A stretch of 21,112 nucleotides of DNA from positions 83,392-104,503 of the forward strand of contig DAJQ01000019.1 of the NCBI GenBank assembly GCA_002496395.1, written 5' to 3'. Below, one piece after another: positions 13,620-21,097 of the stretch (position 1 is its first letter; each line of letters starts with the position of its first letter). The notes below the pieces were generated by a model that saw nothing but the letters and a program-made list of their open reading frames with translations, was not told the origin of the DNA and did no database searches. The position numbers and the translations under genes were made by a program. The DNA comes from Methanocorpusculaceae archaeon UBA456. Lineage in GTDB: Archaea > Halobacteriota > Methanomicrobia > Methanomicrobiales > Methanocorpusculaceae.

Positions 13620-14561
13620 ATGCATGAGAATACAACAGGCCAGAACAAAGGTGAACGCCACCTTATGATGCAGGGAAAGTTGAATCGGGGTCCGATTGAG
13701 TTCAAATCGCGCCCGGCAGAAAGAAAGGGCGGGATTATGGCCATTTCTACTGCAAATGTTGTCTGTGTTCCTCCGACGATGAGCATCTGCGATGGCGTTG
13801 CGACGATGACACAGGAGGGTTTCCGCAGGTTGCCGATCACCGATGCCGGGAGTGGGCAGCTCCGTGGTATCATCACGGTATCGGATATTGTCGACTTCAT
13901 GGGAGGGGGAGACCGGTACAATCTGGTAAAAACCAAGCATAAGGGTAATTTCCTCTCTGCAATTAATGAAAGCCTCAGGACGATCATGACCGAACAGGTG
14001 ATGACACTCCGTGAGAGTGATGATATCGACGATGCAATCGACCTGATCGTTCAGAAAAGACATGGTGGTGCACCGATCATCGATGATGAGACAAAAGTTG
14101 TCGGCATGGTGACCGAGCATGACCTCTTAAAGGCCCTCTTCATGGGCCAGAGCCTCCTCTCGGTTGAGGATGTGATGTCAGAATCCCCGCGGGTAACCAA
14201 CCCCGACTGCTCAATCGCCGATGTTGCCCGGCAGATGAATAAATACCATTTCAGAAGACTCCCGGTTGTATCAGACGATATCCTCTTTGGGATCGTAACA
14301 GCAACCGACATTATGAAGTACGTCGGCTCCGGTGAGGTCTTCAGGACGATCCAGTCAGGAGATGTGAGTGAAGCAACCGCGCTTCCGATCCGGTCGATCA
14401 TGACAGGATCTCTCCAGACGACGACACCTGAAAAGAGCATCAATGACATTGCACGGGAGATGGTGCAGAAGCGCATCGGAGCATTCCCCGTCACAGAAGA
14501 TGCACGACTCATCGGGATGATCACAGAATTTGACCTTGTCAGAACACTCGCATCGAGGTGA
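13620..14561 (+). CDS. Four-CBS-domain protein with short N-terminal extension
   Basis: A 313-residue protein. A polar, basic N-terminal arm of about 38 residues (with KLNRGPIEFKSRPAERKGGI) comes before four CBS repeats at about 40-95, 113-170, 178-235 and 253-312. The repeats show TEQVMTLRESDDIDDAIDLI, GGAPIIDDETKVVGMVTEHD, FRRLPVVSDDILFGIVTATD and IGAFPVTEDARLIGMITEFD. No ribosome-binding site is strong at ATG 13620; an internal ATG at 13737 would remove the arm and begin MAISTANVV, at the first CBS repeat. It is nine bases after one CBS gene and six before the next. Role inferred only from the CBS family and cluster. Confidence 0.85.
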   Translation: MHENTTGQNKGERHLMMQGKLNRGPIEFKSRPAERKGGIMAISTANVVCVPPTMSICDGVATMTQEGFRRLPITDAGSGQLRGIITVSDIVDFMGGGDRYNLVKTKHKGNFLSAINESLRTIMTEQVMTLRESDDIDDAIDLIVQKRHGGAPIIDDETKVVGMVTEHDLLKALFMGQSLLSVEDVMSESPRVTNPDCSIADVARQMNKYHFRRLPVVSDDILFGIVTATDIMKYVGSGEVFRTIQSGDVSEATALPIRSIMTGSLQTTTPEKSINDIAREMVQKRIGAFPVTEDARLIGMITEFDLVRTLASR

Positions 14562-14567
14562 TGCACC

Positions 14568-15404
14568 ATGATTGTACAAGAGATGATGTCAGCCCCGGTC
14601 TATGTTGTCAATACGCAGGAGAATATCGCGTATGCACGCAACCTGATGCTGAGACATAAGATCTCCCGGCTCCTCGTGATGGATGAGGAGAAACTTGTCG
14701 GAATCATAACCAAGAAGGATATTGCATACGGCTTCCGGCAACACGACCCCATCTGGAGGAGAAGACCCATCGACAGGATTCCTGTTGAAGTGATGATGCG
14801 GAGAGATCCAATTACGGTATCTCCGGATCTTCAGGCGGGAAGAGCCGCGGGAATGATGCTCACTCATGACGTAAGCGGGCTTCCGGTTATGAACAATGAG
14901 AATGTCGAGGGTATCATTACAAAAACTGACATCATGGCATCAGGAGAGGTTGACCGGATCACTGCAACAGTTGGCGATATCATGGAAGATGTGCTGACTG
15001 TTTCACGGTACCACTCACTCAATCACGTCATCGATCTCATCAGGGAGAGGAACGACAAGATCCTGGTGATCAACAATGACGGGACGCTTGCCGGGGTGAT
15101 CACTGAATCCAATATCGCATTCTTTGATTCCTTTGACCACACCGGTGTGCCAGAGCGGGAGATCGTACACCTGAGAAAGGAAGAGTCCGGAGGACCCAAG
15201 AACCGAAGGCATGTCCGGCAGTTGTCCGGGATAGCAGAAGATGTGATGTCCAGACCGGTGATCACCATCAGTCCGGCTGAATCAATATCAAGTGCGATTG
15301 CGTTGATGCGGGAGCATCATATTAACAGTATCATCGCCGAAGAAGCTGGTGAGATCAAAGGAATATTAAAACGAGATGACATACTGAAAGAGGTAGCACA
15401 ATGA
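14568..15404 (+). CDS. Four-CBS-domain protein with basic insert
   Basis: A 278-residue protein with CBS repeats at about 1-57 (VQEMMSAPVYVVNTQENIAY, then KLVGIITKKDIAY), 70-125 (VEVMMRRDPITVSPDLQAGR, SGLPVMNNENVEGIITKTD), 130-185 (GDIMEDVLTVSRYHSLNHVI) and 217-277 (AEDVMSRPVITISPAESISS). Between the third and fourth repeats a basic insert, LRKEESGGPKNRRHVRQL, is unlike the other family members here. GAGGTGATG eight bases upstream serves as ribosome-binding site for ATG 14568. Its end overlaps the next CBS gene by four bases. No enzyme domain is present. Confidence 0.88.
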   Translation: MIVQEMMSAPVYVVNTQENIAYARNLMLRHKISRLLVMDEEKLVGIITKKDIAYGFRQHDPIWRRRPIDRIPVEVMMRRDPITVSPDLQAGRAAGMMLTHDVSGLPVMNNENVEGIITKTDIMASGEVDRITATVGDIMEDVLTVSRYHSLNHVIDLIRERNDKILVINNDGTLAGVITESNIAFFDSFDHTGVPEREIVHLRKEESGGPKNRRHVRQLSGIAEDVMSRPVITISPAESISSAIALMREHHINSIIAEEAGEIKGILKRDDILKEVAQ

Positions 15405-16177
15405 CGACGAAACTAACCATCAAAGACATCATGTCAAAACCTGTCAGTATTGCGAAATCGGCACTCATCACTGAGGCGCTTGACAGGATGCTCAGCGAAG
15501 GAATCGATCCGATCATCGTTACCCACCAGGGCAAGGTCATCGGAACAGCATCACGCCGTACAATAGCCGAGAAGATCGGCAGCAAGAAGACCGGAGCCAT
15601 CCCTCCAACCCAGATCCATGTTGCAAATGTGGTAAAAGAGGACTTTACCTTCGCATATCCCGACCAGGATATCGATCTTCTCATTCCTCTCCTCCAGAAC
15701 TACAAGATCGTTGTTGTTCTGGATGCCGAACATAAGCTGACCGGAATGGTTACAATGGGAGATCTACTGAAGGTCATGAAACCCGACTGCCCGCTTGAGG
15801 ATGTCATCGAGCTTGCACCCAGAATCTCTCCCGAGGATCGGGTCGTTCACCTTCACCGGAGGATGGTGGATGATTCTGCAACCCGGTTCATTGTCAATGA
15901 CAATGGACGCATCCTTGGTATTGTCACCGAGACCGATCTTGCCCGTGCCCTCGTGAAGCTCAAGGAGATGGTCGAGGTGAGGCATCATGACAACCGGATT
16001 CGGAACCTGATTGCACAGGATATCATGAGCACCCCTGTCACATCCGTTCCAATGGGAACACCGGTCGAGGCGATCATCGATCTGATGACCGAGAAGAATA
16101 TCAGCACGGTACTTGTAACAAATGATGAGAAGCCGATCGGTCTCGTAACCCGCAGATCGATCATCAGTGCACTCTGA
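15401..16177 (+). CDS. Four-CBS-domain protein, last of the cluster
   Basis: A 258-residue protein with CBS repeats at about 1-58 (IKDIMSKPVSIAKSALITEA, then KVIGTASRRTIAEKI), 65-120 (YKIVVVLDAEHKLTGMVTMG), 122-185 (RFIVNDNGRILGIVTETDLA) and 203-258 (AQDIMSTPVTSVPMGTPVEA, KPIGLVTRRSIISAL). Its ATG sits in the stop of the preceding gene. A T-run after its stop suggests that the CBS transcript ends here, before the deoxyhypusine synthase gene. As with its neighbours, ligand and partner are unknown. Confidence 0.88.
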   Translation: MTTKLTIKDIMSKPVSIAKSALITEALDRMLSEGIDPIIVTHQGKVIGTASRRTIAEKIGSKKTGAIPPTQIHVANVVKEDFTFAYPDQDIDLLIPLLQNYKIVVVLDAEHKLTGMVTMGDLLKVMKPDCPLEDVIELAPRISPEDRVVHLHRRMVDDSATRFIVNDNGRILGIVTETDLARALVKLKEMVEVRHHDNRIRNLIAQDIMSTPVTSVPMGTPVEAIIDLMTEKNISTVLVTNDEKPIGLVTRRSIISAL

Positions 16178-16186
16178 TCATCATCC

Positions 16187-16193
16187 TTTTTTT
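16187..16193 (+). terminator. T-run terminator after the CBS cluster
   Basis: Seven T residues begin ten bases after the last CBS stop, with a second run of five at 16199-16203. Both fit archaeal intrinsic termination. Confidence 0.45.
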
Positions 16194-16217
16194 GATCGTT
16201 TTTCGCCCTCATCCCTG

Positions 16218-16229
16218 CATTTAATACTT
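16218..16229 (+). promoter_or_regulatory. TATA box of the deoxyhypusine synthase gene, predicting a leaderless mRNA
   Basis: GCATTTAATACT lies about 25 bases before ATG 16250, which places the expected transcription start on or next to the start codon. No Shine-Dalgarno sequence precedes that ATG, as expected for a leaderless message. Confidence 0.45.
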
Positions 16230-16249
16230 CTGGCAGCAATGTACCTGGC

Positions 16250-17227
16250 ATGGAGCTGACCCCCACCACTCCGGTGGAACCAACAGAGCGGATCGCCGAT
16301 CTCCTTGATGCGATGAGCAGAACCGGTTTTCAGGGAAGAAAACTGGGTGAAGCATACATCATCTGGAAAGAGATGATCAATGATCCAGACTGCACAATCA
16401 TTCTTGGCGTCTCGGGTGCGATGATTCCGGGAGGAATGCAGGAATGCCTTATTACACTTGCAGAGCGGCACTTTATGGACGGTATCGTTTCAACAGGCGC
16501 AAATATCTTTCATGACATCTGCGAACACCTGGGCGTCCGCCATTACCGCGGCCATCACCATGTCGATGATGCAGCACTCTTTGAGAAGGGGATCGACCGC
16601 ATCTATGATGTCTTTGCCTATGAAGAACAGTTCAGAGACGTCGACCAGCAGGTTGCCGACTTCATCGATTCGATCGCCCCATTCCAGGGCTCAAGCCGCG
16701 AACTGATAAAACGGCTTGGGGAATGGCTCATCGAGACCAGACCAGAAGGTCGGTCCCTGACTGCCACCTGTGCCAGAGAAGGGATACCGATCTTTATCCC
16801 TGCACTCGCAGACTCATCCATTGGAATCAGCATGGTTATGGCCCGGAGAGCAGGAACAAGCGTAAATATTGACCAGATCGCAGATACCGATGAGATCACC
16901 CGGATCGTTGAGAAGGCGAAGAAGACCGGTGTCGTTTATATCGGTGGCGGCGTTCCGAAGAACTTCATTCAACAGACACAGGTAATTGCATCCATCCATG
17001 AGAGCGATCTCGGCGGCCATGCCTATGCCATCCAGTTCACAACCGACGCCCCCCACTGGGGAGGGCTTTCAGGATGCACCTTTGAAGAGGCGATCAGCTG
17101 GGGGAAAGAGACGATCACCTGCCCCCATGTCCAGTGTTTCTGCGATGCAACCATTGCCATCCCCCTCATGACCTCAGCACTCGTCTCCTCGGGCAGTGTG
17201 CGGCAGAGAAAGGGTGGCAACCCATAA
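16250..17227 (+). CDS. dhs: Deoxyhypusine synthase
   Basis: Transfers the aminobutyl group of spermidine to one lysine of translation factor aIF5A, using NAD, to form deoxyhypusine. The 325-residue chain has the family's NAD/spermidine landmarks: IILGVSGAMIPGGMQ, DGIVSTGANIFHD, YRGHHHVDD, IPIFIPALADSSIG, VVYIGGGVPKNF and IQFTTDAPHWGGLSG. The essential lysine is in EEAISWGKE (Lys286), the counterpart of the enzyme-intermediate lysine of the human enzyme. All are intact. It follows the five CBS genes on the same strand but seems to have its own TATA box and no ribosome-binding site. Confidence 0.95.
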   Translation: MELTPTTPVEPTERIADLLDAMSRTGFQGRKLGEAYIIWKEMINDPDCTIILGVSGAMIPGGMQECLITLAERHFMDGIVSTGANIFHDICEHLGVRHYRGHHHVDDAALFEKGIDRIYDVFAYEEQFRDVDQQVADFIDSIAPFQGSSRELIKRLGEWLIETRPEGRSLTATCAREGIPIFIPALADSSIGISMVMARRAGTSVNIDQIADTDEITRIVEKAKKTGVVYIGGGVPKNFIQQTQVIASIHESDLGGHAYAIQFTTDAPHWGGLSGCTFEEAISWGKETITCPHVQCFCDATIAIPLMTSALVSSGSVRQRKGGNP

Positions 17228-17238
17228 CCATTAATACC
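17228..17238 (+). promoter_or_regulatory. Possible TATA box of the tRNA-Ser / ribosomal operon
   Basis: CCATTAATACC resembles the TTAATA elements ahead of other genes in this window and follows the deoxyhypusine synthase stop at once. It would start transcription near 17257, about 68 bases before the tRNA. CACTTTATGG near 17265 is a weaker alternative. Confidence 0.3.
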
Positions 17239-17324
17239 CTTTTCTTCCAATAGTATAGAGCACTCACTTTATGGAGCGGTGTCAATTCATGCACTGCGAG
17301 TGTCGAAAGATGCGAAATGACTCT

Positions 17325-17409
17325 GTTGAGGTAGCCAAGCCTGGTATGGCGCAGGTTTGCTAAACCTGTGTCCCCCTGGGACTCGAGGGTTCAAATCCCT
17401 CCCTCAGCG
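17325..17409 (+). tRNA. tRNA-Ser (GCU anticodon)
   Basis: The sequence folds as a class II tRNA. The acceptor GTTGAGG pairs with CCTCAGC (one G-U). The D stem is GCC/GGC, and the anticodon arm CAGGT-TTGCTAA-ACCTG has anticodon GCT (reads AGC/AGU). The long variable arm is GTCCC/GGGAC, and the T arm GAGGG-TTCAAAT-CCCTC is perfect. The discriminator base is G, as required for serine. There is no intron and no encoded CCA. It lies 27 bases before uS13 and could be cotranscribed with the ribosomal operon. Confidence 0.95.
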
Positions 17410-17436
17410 CTCCAAGGAGAATAAGAGGAATAACAC

Positions 17437-17886
17437 ATGGAAGAATCCGAACTGAATTACTTCGTACGCGTCAGTAATACCGATCTCGACGGCACCAAGC
17501 AGGTCCAGATCTCACTGACGGGCATCAAGGGCGTGGGAATCCACACCGCGCTCGTTCTGGCACGCAAGGCCGGCATCAACACCCATGATCTAATGGGAAA
17601 GCTCTCAGATGAAGAGGTTGACCGGATCCGCGCTGCTGTGGACGAGTACGTAGAGACAGTCCCGACCTGGATGATGAACAGACCAAAAGATCTCTATACC
17701 GGACAACCCCGTCACCTCCTCGGTGTCGATGTCTCCCTCACCCTTGAGGAAGATATCAATATCATGAAGAAGATGCGCTGTTACCGGGGCATCAGGCATG
17801 AAACCGGCCAGAAGGTACGTGGACAGCGAACCAAGGCAACCGGAAGAACCGGAACCACGGTCGGTGTATCCAAGAAGAAGAAGTGA
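17437..17886 (+). CDS. rps13: 30S ribosomal protein S13 (uS13)
   Basis: A 149-residue head protein of the small subunit contacting the P-site tRNA and bridge B1. YFVRVSNTDLDGTKQVQISL is the archaeal start; the helix-hairpin-helix LTGIKGVGIHTALVLARKAG and the lysine/arginine tail GQKVRGQRTKATGRTG complete the family pattern. AAGGAG sits about 20 bases before the ATG. First protein gene of the operon uS13, uS4, uS11, RpoD, eL18, uL13, uS9, RpoN, the order typical of Euryarchaeota. Confidence 0.97.
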   Translation: MEESELNYFVRVSNTDLDGTKQVQISLTGIKGVGIHTALVLARKAGINTHDLMGKLSDEEVDRIRAAVDEYVETVPTWMMNRPKDLYTGQPRHLLGVDVSLTLEEDINIMKKMRCYRGIRHETGQKVRGQRTKATGRTGTTVGVSKKKK

Positions 17887-17898
17887 GGGGTGAGTCAT

Positions 17899-18444
17899 AT
17901 GGGATATCCAGGAAAAAACCACAAGCAGTACCAGTCTCCAAAACGCCGTTTTGAAAAGGCGCGGATTGAAGAGGAGCGCAATATTGCAATCACGTTTGGA
18001 CTCAGGAACAAAAAGGAGATCTGGAAGGCCACCCATATCCTCCGTCGCCACAGGCAGGGTGCAAGGGACATTCTCGCAATGAGTTCAGGCGGTGTTGATG
18101 AGGCAAGGGTCGATGCACGCCGCGAAGAGCTGCTCCAGCATCTCCAGAGATATGCCCTTGTCAGCGCAGGTGCCACTATTGACGATGTGCTCTCGCTGAA
18201 AGTCAGCCATATCCTTGAACGCCGTCTCCAGACGATCGTCTACAGGAAAGGACTTGCCCGCTCACCAAAACAGGCCCGCCAGCTGATCAACCACGGTCAC
18301 ATCGCAATCAACGGCAGGCGCATGTCAATTCCCGGCTATATGGTTCCACGAGCCGAAGAGGATCATATCAGCTACTATGGTACTTCTTCGCTTGCAAAGG
18401 AGAGTAACCCCGAGCGGGGCCGTATCAATAATGTGAGGATCTAA
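17899..18444 (+). CDS. rps4: 30S ribosomal protein S4 (uS4)
   Basis: A 181-residue protein that binds 16S rRNA early in assembly. MGYPGKNHKQYQSPKRRFEK is the archaeal N-terminus, and the S4 RNA-binding domain lies at LERRLQTIVYRKGLARSPKQ and ARQLINHGHIAINGRRMSIP. ATG 17899 is chosen because the archaeal proteins start MGYPG and GAGGGGTGA precedes it; a GTG at 17890 would add three residues. Two bases separate it from uS11. Confidence 0.97.
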   Translation: MGYPGKNHKQYQSPKRRFEKARIEEERNIAITFGLRNKKEIWKATHILRRHRQGARDILAMSSGGVDEARVDARREELLQHLQRYALVSAGATIDDVLSLKVSHILERRLQTIVYRKGLARSPKQARQLINHGHIAINGRRMSIPGYMVPRAEEDHISYYGTSSLAKESNPERGRINNVRI

Positions 18445-18446
18445 AG

Positions 18447-18842
18447 ATGGCAGCTGAGAATGACAAATGGGGTATTGCCCATATCTATGCATCCTTTAAC
18501 AACACGATCATCACCGTGACCGATCTCTCCGGTGCAGAGACGATCTGCAAGAGCAGTGGTGGTATGGTCGTGAAACAGGCACGGAACGAGAGTTCTCCCT
18601 ATGCAGCGATGCAGATGGCAATCAATGTAGCACAGGCTGTCCGTGACAAAGGGTTCGTCGGTCTGCATGTAAAGGTCAGGGCACCCGGCCGCGGCAAACA
18701 GCGGAGTCCGGGACCTGGAGCACAGGCAGCGATCCGGGCACTATCCCGTGCCGGTATCCGCATTGGCAGGATCGAAGATGTCACCCCGGTCTCACACGAC
18801 AGTATCCGGGCTCGCGGTGGCAGGCGGGGAAGGAGAGTCTGA
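18447..18842 (+). CDS. rps11: 30S ribosomal protein S11 (uS11)
   Basis: A 131-residue platform protein. WGIAHIYASFNNTIITVTDL, the middle GGMVVKQARNESSPYAAMQM, and the end PGPGAQAAIRALSRAGIRIG plus RARGGRRGRRV are diagnostic. Its stop overlaps the rpoD ATG by one base (TGATG), coupling ribosome and RNA polymerase synthesis. Confidence 0.97.
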   Translation: MAAENDKWGIAHIYASFNNTIITVTDLSGAETICKSSGGMVVKQARNESSPYAAMQMAINVAQAVRDKGFVGLHVKVRAPGRGKQRSPGPGAQAAIRALSRAGIRIGRIEDVTPVSHDSIRARGGRRGRRV

Positions 18843-19669
18843 TGGAGATCGTATTCGGCAGGGTCGATGACTCAATCGCACGATTTACCCTGAGTGGTGC
18901 CTCCGAAGCATCTGCAAACGCCCTCAGGCGAGCGATGATCGGTGAGGTTCCAACACTCGCTATTGAGGATGTCAGGATCTATGACAATACCAGCGTCCTC
19001 TTTGACGAGATGCTTGCCCACCGGATCGGCATGATCCCAATCAAGACCGATCTAAGCAGATTTGTCAGGAAAGATGCATGCAAATGCGAGGGGGTTGGCT
19101 GCCCGCTCTGTCGGGTCATATTCACGCTGACTGTTGAGGGGCCTGGCACAGTCACCTCAGGAGACCTCGTCTCAGAGGATCCGGAGACAGCCCCTGTCGA
19201 TACGAATATTCCTCTCGTAAAACTCTGGGAAGACCAGAAACTTGTCATTGAGGCGGTCGCATATCTGAACACAGGGAGTGAGCATGCAAAATGGCAGGCG
19301 ACCATTGCATGCGGATACAAACAATATCCTGTGATTGAGATAACCGACCAGTGTGACGGATGCGGGATGTGTGTCGAAGAATGTCCGCGAGCCATCCTCG
19401 AAGTCAAAGGACAGACAGTTCGTGTCGTTGACGGGAGATTAGAGGTATGCTCGCTCTGCAAGCTCTGCGAGAAGGCATGCATCGGAACCGGTATCGGGGA
19501 TGAGTCAGCCATACACATCAAAGCAGACAAGACAACATACCTCTTTACAGTCGAGAGTGACGGATCGCTTCCGGCACAGCAGATCGTCGAAGAGGGGATC
19601 CGATATATCAGAAAACGATCTGATGAACTCATAGAATCTTTACAGGAAATATCAATGGAGGGACAGTAG
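18842..19669 (+). CDS. rpoD: DNA-directed RNA polymerase subunit D, with two ferredoxin-type cluster motifs
   Basis: The archaeal counterpart of bacterial alpha and eukaryotic Rpb3/RPAC1; it pairs with subunit L to start polymerase assembly. The 275 residues hold the dimerisation domain (FTLSGASEASANALRRAMIG, DEMLAHRIGMIPI) and, inserted before the last part, a ferredoxin-like domain. It has two complete cluster motifs, CDGCGMCVEECP (Cys171, 174, 177, 181) and CSLCKLCEKAC (Cys203, 206, 209, 213). Both full sets mean two [4Fe-4S] clusters can be expected, as in several methanogen D subunits. A further cysteine set, CKCEGVGCPLC (residues 80-90), may bind zinc. Its stop directly abuts the eL18 ATG. 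Confidence 0.96.
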   Translation: MEIVFGRVDDSIARFTLSGASEASANALRRAMIGEVPTLAIEDVRIYDNTSVLFDEMLAHRIGMIPIKTDLSRFVRKDACKCEGVGCPLCRVIFTLTVEGPGTVTSGDLVSEDPETAPVDTNIPLVKLWEDQKLVIEAVAYLNTGSEHAKWQATIACGYKQYPVIEITDQCDGCGMCVEECPRAILEVKGQTVRVVDGRLEVCSLCKLCEKACIGTGIGDESAIHIKADKTTYLFTVESDGSLPAQQIVEEGIRYIRKRSDELIESLQEISMEGQ

Positions 19670-20032
19670 ATGAAGAGAACGGGCAAGACTAACCCGCGCC
19701 TGACAGATCTCATCCGGATGCTCAGGAGTGTATCCCATGAGAGCGAGGCACAGATCTGGCGTGAGATTGCAAAGAGGCTCGACACGTCCAGCAGTAACTA
19801 TGCTGAGGTCAATATCGGCAAGATCAACCGCTATGCACAGGAAGGCGAGATCATCCTCGTCCCCGGTAAAGTGCTTGGAAGCGGAGTGCTTGAGCATTCG
19901 GTGAGAGTAGCAGCTTTAAACTTCTCCGATTCAGCTCGTGAAAAGATCGCACAGGCGAGCGGCGATTGTATGACAATTGAAGAACTGGTATCGGCAAATC
20001 CAAAAGGAAGCCGTGTCCGGATACTGAGGTGA
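19670..20032 (+). CDS. rpl18e: 50S ribosomal protein L18e (eL18)
   Basis: A 120-residue large-subunit protein of archaea and eukaryotes. MKRTGKTNPRLTDLIRMLRS, then VNIGKINRYAQEGEIILVPG and KVLGSGVLEHSVRVAALNFS match the family, and SANPKGSRVRILR is the usual end. ATG follows the rpoD stop with no gap. Confidence 0.96.
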   Translation: MKRTGKTNPRLTDLIRMLRSVSHESEAQIWREIAKRLDTSSSNYAEVNIGKINRYAQEGEIILVPGKVLGSGVLEHSVRVAALNFSDSAREKIAQASGDCMTIEELVSANPKGSRVRILR

Positions 20033-20038
20033 AGAGCA

Positions 20039-20461
20039 ATGGTAACGATCATCAATGCAGAAAATCTCCTCCTCGGAAGGCTTGCGAGCATCGTCGCAAA
20101 ACGGGCACGCAATGGCGAGGAGATCGCGATTGTCAATGCCGAGAAGGCGATCCTCTCAGGAAGCAGAGCCGAAATCCTCCAGAAATACCACCAGCGAAGG
20201 GTTCGTGGATCTGTTGAGGGCGGACCATTCTTCCCACGCCGGCCAGACGATATCATGAAGCGGTCTATCCGCGGGATGATTGGCTACAAGACCGGTCCTG
20301 GCGCAGAGGCTTTCCGGAGAGTCAAAGCCTATGTCGGAGTTCCGGAAGAGTTTGCCGGAATGGAGATGGAAGTGCTTGAGGAAGCACACCGGAACAGGTT
20401 AAGCAAACCAAGGTATGTTACGCTTCAGACCATAAGCCAGAACCTTGGAGCCAAATTCTAA
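20039..20461 (+). CDS. rpl13: 50S ribosomal protein L13 (uL13)
   Basis: A 140-residue protein. INAENLLLGRLASIVAKRAR and AIVNAEKAILSGSR open the chain; the later FPRRPDDIMKRSIRGMIGYK is the L13 signature region in archaeal form. Six bases follow eL18 and 14 bases precede uS9. Confidence 0.97.
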   Translation: MVTIINAENLLLGRLASIVAKRARNGEEIAIVNAEKAILSGSRAEILQKYHQRRVRGSVEGGPFFPRRPDDIMKRSIRGMIGYKTGPGAEAFRRVKAYVGVPEEFAGMEMEVLEEAHRNRLSKPRYVTLQTISQNLGAKF

Positions 20462-20475
20462 GCAGAGGGATTGAA

Positions 20476-20877
20476 TTGACAAAGATTATCAATACAAGCG
20501 GAAAGAGAAAGACTGCGGTCGCTCGCGCCACCCTGCGTGAAGGTAAAGGCAGGATCAGGATCAACTCGGTTCCTCTCGAAGTATATGGGTCTGAACTGAT
20601 CAGGATGAAGATCGCAGAGGCACTTGTCCTTGCTCCCGGCGTGGCAGATACAATCGATATCGATATCGATGTATCCGGCGGAGGGATCATCGGACAGGCA
20701 GAGGCGATCAGGACGGCACTTGGCCGGGGCATCCTCGGCTGGACAAATGATCCGGCCATCAAAGAGGTGTACCTTGCATATGACCGGACCCTCCTTGTGA
20801 ATGATTCACGCCAGAAAGAAGCGAAAAAGCCTCATGGACGCGGTGCACGGAAGAGATTCCAGAAGTCGTACCGTTAA
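20476..20877 (+). CDS. rps9: 30S ribosomal protein S9 (uS9), TTG start
   Basis: A 133-residue protein whose C-terminal tail reaches the P-site tRNA. INTSGKRKTAVARATLREGK at the start, GGGIIGQAEAIRTALGRGIL in the middle and GARKRFQKSYR at the end are diagnostic; the arginine tail tip is intact. No ATG or GTG is available at the expected N-terminus. TTG at 20476 follows GAGGGA with good spacing and gives the proper start M-T-K-I-I-N-T. Confidence 0.95.
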   Translation: MTKIINTSGKRKTAVARATLREGKGRIRINSVPLEVYGSELIRMKIAEALVLAPGVADTIDIDIDVSGGGIIGQAEAIRTALGRGILGWTNDPAIKEVYLAYDRTLLVNDSRQKEAKKPHGRGARKRFQKSYR

Positions 20878-20908
20878 ATATAAGCAGACTAATAAGGAAT
20901 CGAGGACA

Positions 20909-21097
20909 ATGATACCTGTACGATGTTTCACCTGTGGAAAGATCATTTCCACAGCATGGGATGAGTTCAAAGAGCGAAAAGCAGCAGGCGAGGATCCAAA
21001 AGAGATCCTCGATTCCCTCGGTTTGGAGCGGTACTGCTGCAGAAGGATGCTTCTCTCGCATAAGGAGATTATCAATGAGCTGTATCCCTACCAGTAA
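20909..21097 (+). CDS. rpoN: DNA-directed RNA polymerase subunit N
   Basis: A 62-residue zinc protein equivalent to Rpb10, part of the D-L-N-P assembly platform of archaeal RNA polymerase. MIPVRCFTCGKIIS holds Cys6 and Cys9, and RYCCRRMLLSHKEI holds Cys43 and Cys44: the unusual C-x2-C...C-C zinc site of this family. ATG 20909 is chosen because of the family start MIPVRC and the GAGGAC before it; an upstream in-frame ATG would read through the end of uS9. RpoK and other genes of the operon would be expected beyond the window. Confidence 0.96.
   Translation: MIPVRCFTCGKIISTAWDEFKERKAAGEDPKEILDSLGLERYCCRRMLLSHKEIINELYPYQ

Noticed and set aside
12956..13987. Long minus-strand open frame opposite the CBS genes
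   Set aside because: It lies entirely opposite recognisable CBS domains, shows no domain of its own and has the composition of an antisense shadow.
12292..16177. Tandem DNA repeat array from the CBS genes
   Set aside because: The repetition is only at protein-domain level; the nucleotide sequences have diverged and no direct DNA repeat is evident.
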